From Augochlora pura (Eukaryota > Arthropoda > Insecta > Hymenoptera > Halictidae), in the NCBI RefSeq assembly GCF_028453695.1, contig NC_135773.1, positions 22,369,782-22,433,781 on the forward strand: a stretch of 64,000 nt of DNA. The letters run 5' to 3'. The notes under the pieces were generated by a model. The model worked only from the letters and a program-made list of their open reading frames with translations. It searched no databases and had not been told where the DNA came from. Both the position numbers and the translations under genes were made by a program. Numbering within the stretch: the first letter of the stretch is position 1; each line of letters begins with the position of its first letter. Positions 56,629-64,000 of this stretch are shown one piece after another.

Positions 56629-59600
56629 TGCACGAGGACGGTTGACAGGATCTATAACCGGGATCGGATCGGCGCGATGCCTGGGCTAACGAGGACGTTG
56701 ATCCTGATCGGTGGCTCGATCCTCCACCGTAACCTCGTTGTTACGACGCGACCGATCGATGTTCGACCGTGTCGAATCGGCGCGTCGCGTCTCGCGACCA
56801 GTATAGTAGCGTAGCCACGGGTCTCCTCGGGACGTGTCTCTCCTTTTAGAATTCACTCGATTCCGCTGTCGTTTCTTTGCTGCGTCGGGAGAGAAAGAGA
56901 GGCAAAGGGGGGGAGAGAAATGGGGACGAAGTCTTGATTATTTCTGCCGAGAGAGAGAGAGAAGATCTCATTAGCGGTGACTTTAGGTTGCTAAGTTCCT
57001 TCGAGGATCGATCCGGGAGGGACCGGTTCGATCGGCGAGTCCGCCTCGACACGTCGGCACAAAGCCGCCCGTTTATCGAAATGTATCGTTGATCGAAGGA
57101 TCGGGTAATCGATCGGTTGGTATATAGTTTCAGGATTAATTATTCCAAGCGACATTCTAAAGGCTCGTAATCAAAAAAAAGTGTACAATTTCTGATATCC
57201 ATTTAGCGTTCTTAGGTAGCGGGGGGGTGGAAACTTTCGGCGAGCGTGCAGCGAGACAAGATTCGACGTTCGGTTCTCTGTCTTGACCAGTTTTTCTCTG
57301 CTCATCCGTGCTCGTCGCGCGCCGTCTGACGACGTCGCCACACGATCTCTCCTTTTTAGAAAGGTGTACTCGACTGAAAATACCACGCGAATTTTGTATT
57401 AGCGTATCGTCTTCGTATTTGCCTTGTGAACGTCGAGCCATGCGTAATTTTGACCAAGACGCGTTATAATTACATTGAATTAGCTGTACAGCCATGTTAT
57501 TTTCCGGGAGTCGGCCGTCGGAGCAACCGCTCCGGACACTGTAATACGCGCGCGGGGTGTCCCGGAAGCGATGGGAACCGTCGGACACGCGGAACATCGT
57601 TCTCACTTTCTGGGAAGTTGGAATTGAAAACTTGTTTCATCGTTGTTCGCATAACGAGGGATATCGTTCTAGCATCACCGGTTTCATTTCAATCGTATCG
57701 GTCAAGAACATATCACAAATCCGTCAAATCAACTTACAAGATCATATTTCTTTTTTAAAGAAAATGCAAAAGCCTTTGTTCTATAGACATCCTCTGGTGT
57801 CTGGATAAATTATTGTTCCAAGCTATTCTTACCCATCTTTGCGTCATTATTTAGTCTTTGTATTCGAAACCAAGTTACTTAACTTCTCACACGGAACAAC
57901 GTAAACTCTTTCAATTCTCACATGTCCGATCATGCTACTAACTCTCAAAGTGCTACAAGACAAGTTTCGAATCTATACTTTCCCAGAAACAAGACTCGAA
58001 ACGAATCGCGTTTCCGCGTCACCGGTTTGGGTACACCGCGTACATCCGCGCCTCGAAAGGGCCCTTCTCGTCGGGACTAATAAAAAAAAACGAACGCTCT
58101 TCCGTGCAACGTGCCTTCTCAGAGAGCACGAACAACTTCTATAGGTGTGCCGGGTGTCGGCCCGGTCACCGCCATTGTACATACACGAGAACGAGGGGAG
58201 ACAGCGCAGCTAGTCGTAAAAAAACACTTAGAAATAGGCTCGATAGACTGATCCGTCGATGATCGTCGACGTTTCTCTCGGCGTGTCCTTGCGACGCAAT
58301 TTCGCGATGCAATTTCGAGGCACGACTTTGCCAGGCAACTTTGCAACGCAATTTCGTGACGCTGTTTTGCCATTCGCGGAGGAACGCGGGCTCGGGTCTC
58401 GACGCGCGACAATACGCGACCGGAGAGAAAAATATAGGGGAAGACTCGCAACAGAGACGACTGTGCAGCGTTCGAGGGAAACGTTGCCTCTTCCGCGAGA
58501 ACCATACTCTCGTTCTTTCAAGCGTAACGACCGATCCGTCGAACCTCATCTCCAACAGTTCGGTTGTCTCTGACCGTCGAGGACGCAGGCCGGCGAACAG
58601 TCGATTCTCTCCTATTTAACGCGATCGCGGCGAATCGATGGAAAGATAATGGGGACTTTCTAGCGTAGGAACGAGAGTAGCGAAACTACCACCGGAGAAT
58701 ACGTCTATTTTCTATTGAAACGCGGACCGTGTAGAACGACCGGTTAATGGGACGGGTTGTGCGCGTTAGTTTTTCACATCGATCCCCGCGAACGCGGGAT
58801 TCTGTGCAATGTAGATCGCGCGGGACGCGTTGAAGCGCGGTCCTGCACCGGCCGACGAGAACGTAGAACGAATACAATACGAAAATCGAATATTTTGCGA
58901 CCGGCTGAGGTTTACACGCTCGGGCCTCGTTCTAAGGATTTAGCGCGGGGGGCCATTGACTTAATGATGACAATATTAACTGTAGATGTTACGGATATAT
59001 ATATATACTATATGATTATATATATACATACATACGCGTACTATCTTTCATACTAAGTAACTGTTACGTAAATCGATTGCTAATGTACGTTGTGTGCGTG
59101 CGGTGGGCTGCGAAAGTATTGGACCGACGGTTGCAGAAACGTGGAACTGTATTGAATAATTAATATTAAATTATTACGACTGATGGACTGCGGATTTTCA
59201 TGCGAAATCTTTGGAATTTTCTTCGATTAATTGTAAGACATGGGAGCTACGTATATTGTAGTACAAAATGTATTTAAAATGTACTTTGCATTTGAACTAA
59301 CATTTCCCACGCATAAAAGCGTATAAAAGCGCATAAAATCCACAGTCTGCCTAATTCTTTATATTTATATATAATTGATAAATGGAACGTGCAATCTCAA
59401 TTGACATATCTGTAGGAACAAAGACTAAAAACAAGTAGCAAATGATTTAAAATTCTTTCTCTATTTTGTGTTCGAACGGATCCATTGTTCCTTTGAAATC
59501 ATTGTAGACCGGATCGAATATTTTCGTTGCTCACTGTACGAGTGTGTGTGTGTGTATGAGGCACGCGAATTAAACTGTGCGACAATAGAATTTATTAACC

Positions 59601-62600
59601 ATTTGCCAAACTCGTAGAGAGACCGACAAATTCGGAAACAAAACGGCTCACCGATGGAGATCGAAATTCTGTGAAGTCGTCGGCAGCCTCGGATCGCGAT
59701 GCATTCTCTCTTTCAACGTGGACTTAAAAATGTACAGGTTGTTCCAAGATAACTGCGAGAGATACGATTTTACCGAGAAGGTAAAAGGGCACACGGTGAT
59801 AGCGTTCTCGGAAGAAAGAAAAATTATGATCTCGTTTTCTACCTGATTTCGACATTCTTTCCGAAGGAACGAATAGTTTCGTTTAAATGTGAAACGATCA
59901 GCTGTTTAATTCTATGAATTCTATACATAAAATATTGAAAAGAGATGAATTATTTAAGACTTGGATATTTGTAATTTTGTATTGACACTGAGAGCAGAGA
60001 AATTATTTTCGTATAATGTAAAGTTATCTCGAATTATCGTCAAAGAAAATTAATTAAAATTTTTAAAGCATTACAAAGATTGAAAGAATAGAAATAGCTT
60101 TAATTTCGCTAAAATCGTTCGAAAGAGAAATAAATTCCAAAGCGACTTCCATTACTTCCAACGAACATAAACAATTATTATTTCGCGTAGAGATAATAAT
60201 CCTGTACAACTCTGTTCACTTAGCGAACCTTTGAGAGGCTGTCGTCGACGATCGCGCGACTTTTTACAAGTTTCGTCGGCACACACGCGTTCGTCTATAG
60301 TAAAAACCGATTCGTGCAATGATACCATCCAATCTCGAGTTTGAGAGAGGACTTCTTCGCGTCTCTTGGTAGAATACAGAGACCGAGCGAACAAGCAACA
60401 ACAACAACAAGAAAAACAACGGCATTTGTATTTTGTATTTTTATATAGTTTGTAGAGAAGCGTCGAGAGTTTGCAGAGACGGCGATCTGCACCTGTGATC
60501 GAGCGCCTAGTCTTCACGGACAAAAAATATTTTTCACGGATTATGCTTGTTTCTCGTAGCAGCACGACGATGGTCTATCAAACGGTGAAACGTCTCCGCT
60601 GTTACCCCATCGCGACGCGTTCGCCATAATTACGAACTCTAACGAAAAATCATCGGCCGAGATCGGGGACGCTGATCCGAGCATATCAGTAAAAAAAACA
60701 TATAACACAGATCTCCGGTGTGCGATCGATAATATTTTTTTCCGTGCAGTCTACCGGCAGAGGACTTCTTCTTTATACCTGTAAATCGTTTACACACCCG
60801 TGAGTCATATCCCTGCCATATCCGATACCCTGAACGAAGAGTGCCGGCTCTTCGACGGTGTACAGCAGCGTGTACTTAAAGCCCCGAGGGCGAGAATTAG
60901 CGGAGTCAGCGATCGACGAGACACCGCGGCTCTCTCTATGTCTTTCCGACGGCCTCTAATTAATACCGACAGCGAACGAAAAACCAGAAAAAAAGGAACG
61001 GAAAAAAAGAAAACTCGAAAAATCTCCAATAAAACATATCCTCCCGATTAGAATGTTAGGCTTTTCTCGCTGTCTTGAGAAACGCAAAAATAAGAGCGGC
61101 ACCTTCGAATCTCGTATCTATCTAAATGAATCTTAACAATGCTCAAGGGCTTGGACCGCAGTATTGAACGCGAAAAGAGGGAAATATATATATAGAGAGA
61201 GAGAGAGAGAATGAGAGAGAATGCGAGAGAATAAATTTTACGATTAAATTAGGTGCAATGCTCGTGAAACGAGTGCACGTAGAAATAAGGAAAAAAGGGA
61301 AAACTAAAAGAAAAATTGTACTCCTCGGTTCTATATACATGTACGTACATACGTACGTACACGGTTGTACAGGAGAAATTCTTCGACCATCGTAACACAA
61401 CTATCTCGATTCTCTTTAGCCGCGCCGAAAGCGTGCGGACATAGTATTCTTCCCGAGAACGTTTCTAGCGCCTCTTCTATCTAGCGAACGAACAACTCAC
61501 CCCCCAACCATCTTCCTGGATTAATATCGGACGGTATCCTTCTTTCAACTAAGTAGCTTAAGCAGCGAGGTAATAAGGAAAAAAAAAATCTGCACTGTGC
61601 ACTCTCGTGAATTGAAAGATTTTATTGTAATCGTAGACGTAGCGGGTTGGACGAGTCGAAACGTCGGAACCGCGACGATTCTCGTTGCTGCACGCGTAGT
61701 CGCGCGCGACTGATCGGAAGAGTCGTTTGATGCAGGCCGTGGTTGAGGATATATTTCAGTTCGTTGTACACCGAACCCGTGTATCTTCGACGAGTGCAAA
61801 TAGTCGAGGAAAATCGATTGCATCGATTCATCGGATTTATTTATATTTATTATATTGTATTATTAACATTAAATTCACCTTGTCGAAATGAACCTACTCT
61901 AATTTTTCTTTTGTAAAATTATTTAAACCGCATTTTCGCGAGATATAATTACGACGGAGAAGTCTGGAACAAATTTAGGTCTTGTTATCCCTATAGAGTT
62001 CGGTTGGTTCACTATAAAATAGATAGGTTCACTGTTAAAGGATTAAGAGATTCGTAGAACTAAAGTCGAATATTTATTATCGAGAGAATTTATTGCATTC
62101 GTGGAAAAAAAAACGTGTGCAACGAACGCTTCGAATATTTACCGAGCAGCGGACGTTCCATTTTCGTAATAATTGGAAAAAGTATTCCGTGGCCCGCATC
62201 ATCGCTCCGCGATTTGTATTATCCCGTGTACCATGCGCGAGCGGAACTCGTCTGTATATATGTACCGAGATAAGGGTGATGGAAAGTCGCTTTTAAGTGT
62301 GTGTATTCGGATTTATCTTCCCGAGGGAAATAGACGTCGCCGAAAATATCCGACACCGATATGCGTACGGTATGGAGACTCGATATTCGAAATGAGAAGA
62401 ATTATTTAAAAAAAAAAACTTTGGTACGGCAAACCGATTATTGTACCGAGATATCAAAATGCCGACATTATCCGGGCATTAAAATCGCCACGGCCTGTCG
62501 AAGTAGGCTATATACGTATATATAAATCTATATATACCTACATACATACATACATACATATAAATATATAAATACGTCTTCTACTTGTCGACAATAAATT

Positions 62601-64000
62601 AACGCGAGCTATTTACAAAGTTATCGACAATAAATGGGACACTCGAAGGAAGCGCTGGCCGTCAACCGAAGAGGGATGTTCAAATTGTAGTTACGCTAAA
62701 AGAAAAAAAAACGAGAAGAGAATAATTCCGAGATCGTATTTTCCAAAAGCTGCGTACGTTAAGGTTACAAAATAGTACTACTATATTTAAACAAAAAAAA
62801 AAAACGCCTAAACGGGTCGCGCCTAGCTTCGCTTGCTAGATTTAATATTTTTGTAATGACGCTTAGACGTAGTTTGTTTATACCTTTTACAAAGTAAAAG
62901 AAACCGGTCGAAATTTGTGCGCCGTCGACGAGAGCCCCGATATCGAGGACGCGCGAAAATTCAAAGCGAGAACGCGACGATTGTTAACACCGCCGCTGGC
63001 AGTGATTTAAATGAACCAATTGGACCGACAGGATCGAATTGTTCGAATTGGGCGATGTATACGAAGACGAGTATTGTTATAAGCTGTTGATACCATTGTA
63101 AAACGTCTTTTCAAAATTTCATCGATAAAGTGAATTAATTACGAAAGCGTAACAGTATTCATTTACACGATTACTAGAGAAACCATTCGACTCGTAAATT
63201 TGCGGGAAACGAACAATGACACCTGCCAGCGGTAATGGCAGTCGAGCGTTCTTTCGAATGACCATCGTTCGATATATACATATAAATATATATATATATA
63301 TACAATATACCGTTATCTCCACTCGTACACGAATTCTCTGCGATAGCAAAGCATAAAACTGATGAACGACTTTCGACGAGAACACGCGGATTCTCCGATT
63401 GAAATTACGCTTCTCCTTGTCACCTGTATACGGACGTTTAATGATTCCCTTCGATTACATTTAAAAATCTAGCTACGCCGATACTACCGTACAGAATAAT
63501 ACCGTCGATCATCGAAAGAGGAACACTCGAGTTGCTTAGCTCTGTTTATCACTATGGAAAGTAGACGAGGCCGGACACGATGTGATGTATCGAGTGATGA
63601 AAGTCGATCGAAGAGATACGAATAGCACAAAACAAAACAATCCTGCCTGAACGGTGGCGCGAGATTCGTATTTTGAAGCGGGGCGTGTAACTTCCGGTCC
63701 AACGGACGCCCCCACCTCCGTGTATTTGTGTTACGCGTTGTAAAGTATGTACTTAAGTCGTAAAACTCGATTAGCGTCTGCGTTTGTACCTCTCTAGAAG
63801 TAATGAAACTAACGTACCGAACACACACGATCGCTAAACGACCTTCAGCGGAACCAAACTATTGCGTGTTTGTATAGTGATCTATATACACCTACGTAAA
63901 TGCCAAAAGAAAGCAGATATAATCGTCAAACAACACACACGTTTTTCTTATTCGCCCATCACCTCGCACCCCATCGCGTATAAAATTCCAGTCGACGAGA
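56629..64000 (+). other. Region downstream of the gene; probable long 3' UTR
   Basis: I see no coding gene and no clear copy of the TTAA elements that crowd the rest of the window. Candidate polyadenylation signals AATAAA lie near 58079, 61028, 61230, 62593 and 62629. Short (TA)n, (GA)n and poly-A runs are scattered through it. A long 3' UTR would explain the lack of insertions, but the transcript end cannot be placed from sequence alone. Confidence 0.45.
61028..61033 (+). terminator. Candidate polyadenylation signal AATAAA
   Basis: One of several AATAAA hexamers downstream of the gene (others near 58079, 61230, 62593 and 62629). Which one is used cannot be told from sequence. Confidence 0.25.

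Noticed and set aside
1..64000. CRISPR arrays, bacterial operons, ribosome binding sites
   Set aside because: Repeat arrays here lack unique spacers of constant length, and introns, CpG blocks and transposon types show a eukaryotic nuclear genome.

Overview
The window looks like a piece of an insect nuclear genome, most probably a hymenopteran. CpG-rich single-copy islands alternate with AT-rich, repeat-packed stretches, introns have canonical GT-AG borders, and short TTAA-flanked (piggyBac-type) and mariner-type elements are very common. The assignment rests on general character only; no homology search was possible. Coordinates were counted by hand, and repeat edges may be off by a few bases.

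One gene can be supported with confidence. It is a plus-strand, multi-exon, 12-membrane-segment sugar transporter of the SLC2 / major facilitator family (facilitated trehalose transporter Tret1-like). Seven exons lie at 37702-37803, 48754-48884, 51345-51591, 52077-52361, 53158-53410, 54148-54488 and from 55411 on. They join in phase to a 485-residue protein ending in the family PETKGK signature and a TAG at 55546-55548. The same frame then stays open for another 359 codons to a TGA at 56626-56628, with coding-like, GC-rich third positions and no ATG until codon 292. A perfect 8-bp stem-loop begins 12 nt after the TAG. Stop-codon readthrough, or editing of the TAG, giving a roughly 845-residue isoform is the most interesting hypothesis in the window.

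Layout: 1-37.7 kb holds no recognisable coding exon. It is upstream sequence or 5' introns and contains a CpG-rich possible promoter / 5' UTR block (360-1340), several minisatellites, two 100-base assembly gaps and dense short mobile elements. 37.7-55.5 kb is the transporter, with every intron carrying at least part of a TTAA element. 55.5-56.6 kb is the putative readthrough extension. 56.6-64 kb lacks clear TTAA elements and carries several AATAAA signals, as expected of a long 3' UTR.

The repeats are informative in themselves. At least nine families of short non-autonomous elements share TTAA flanks and CCC...GGG or CAC...GTG termini but carry different subterminal palindromes. Several are nested in one another, and some have had one end tandemly amplified. 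Minisatellites, a 113-bp-arm hairpin and a pair of hairpins with identical stems also occur. One minus-strand ORF at 26276-26560 looks protein-like but was not recognised.
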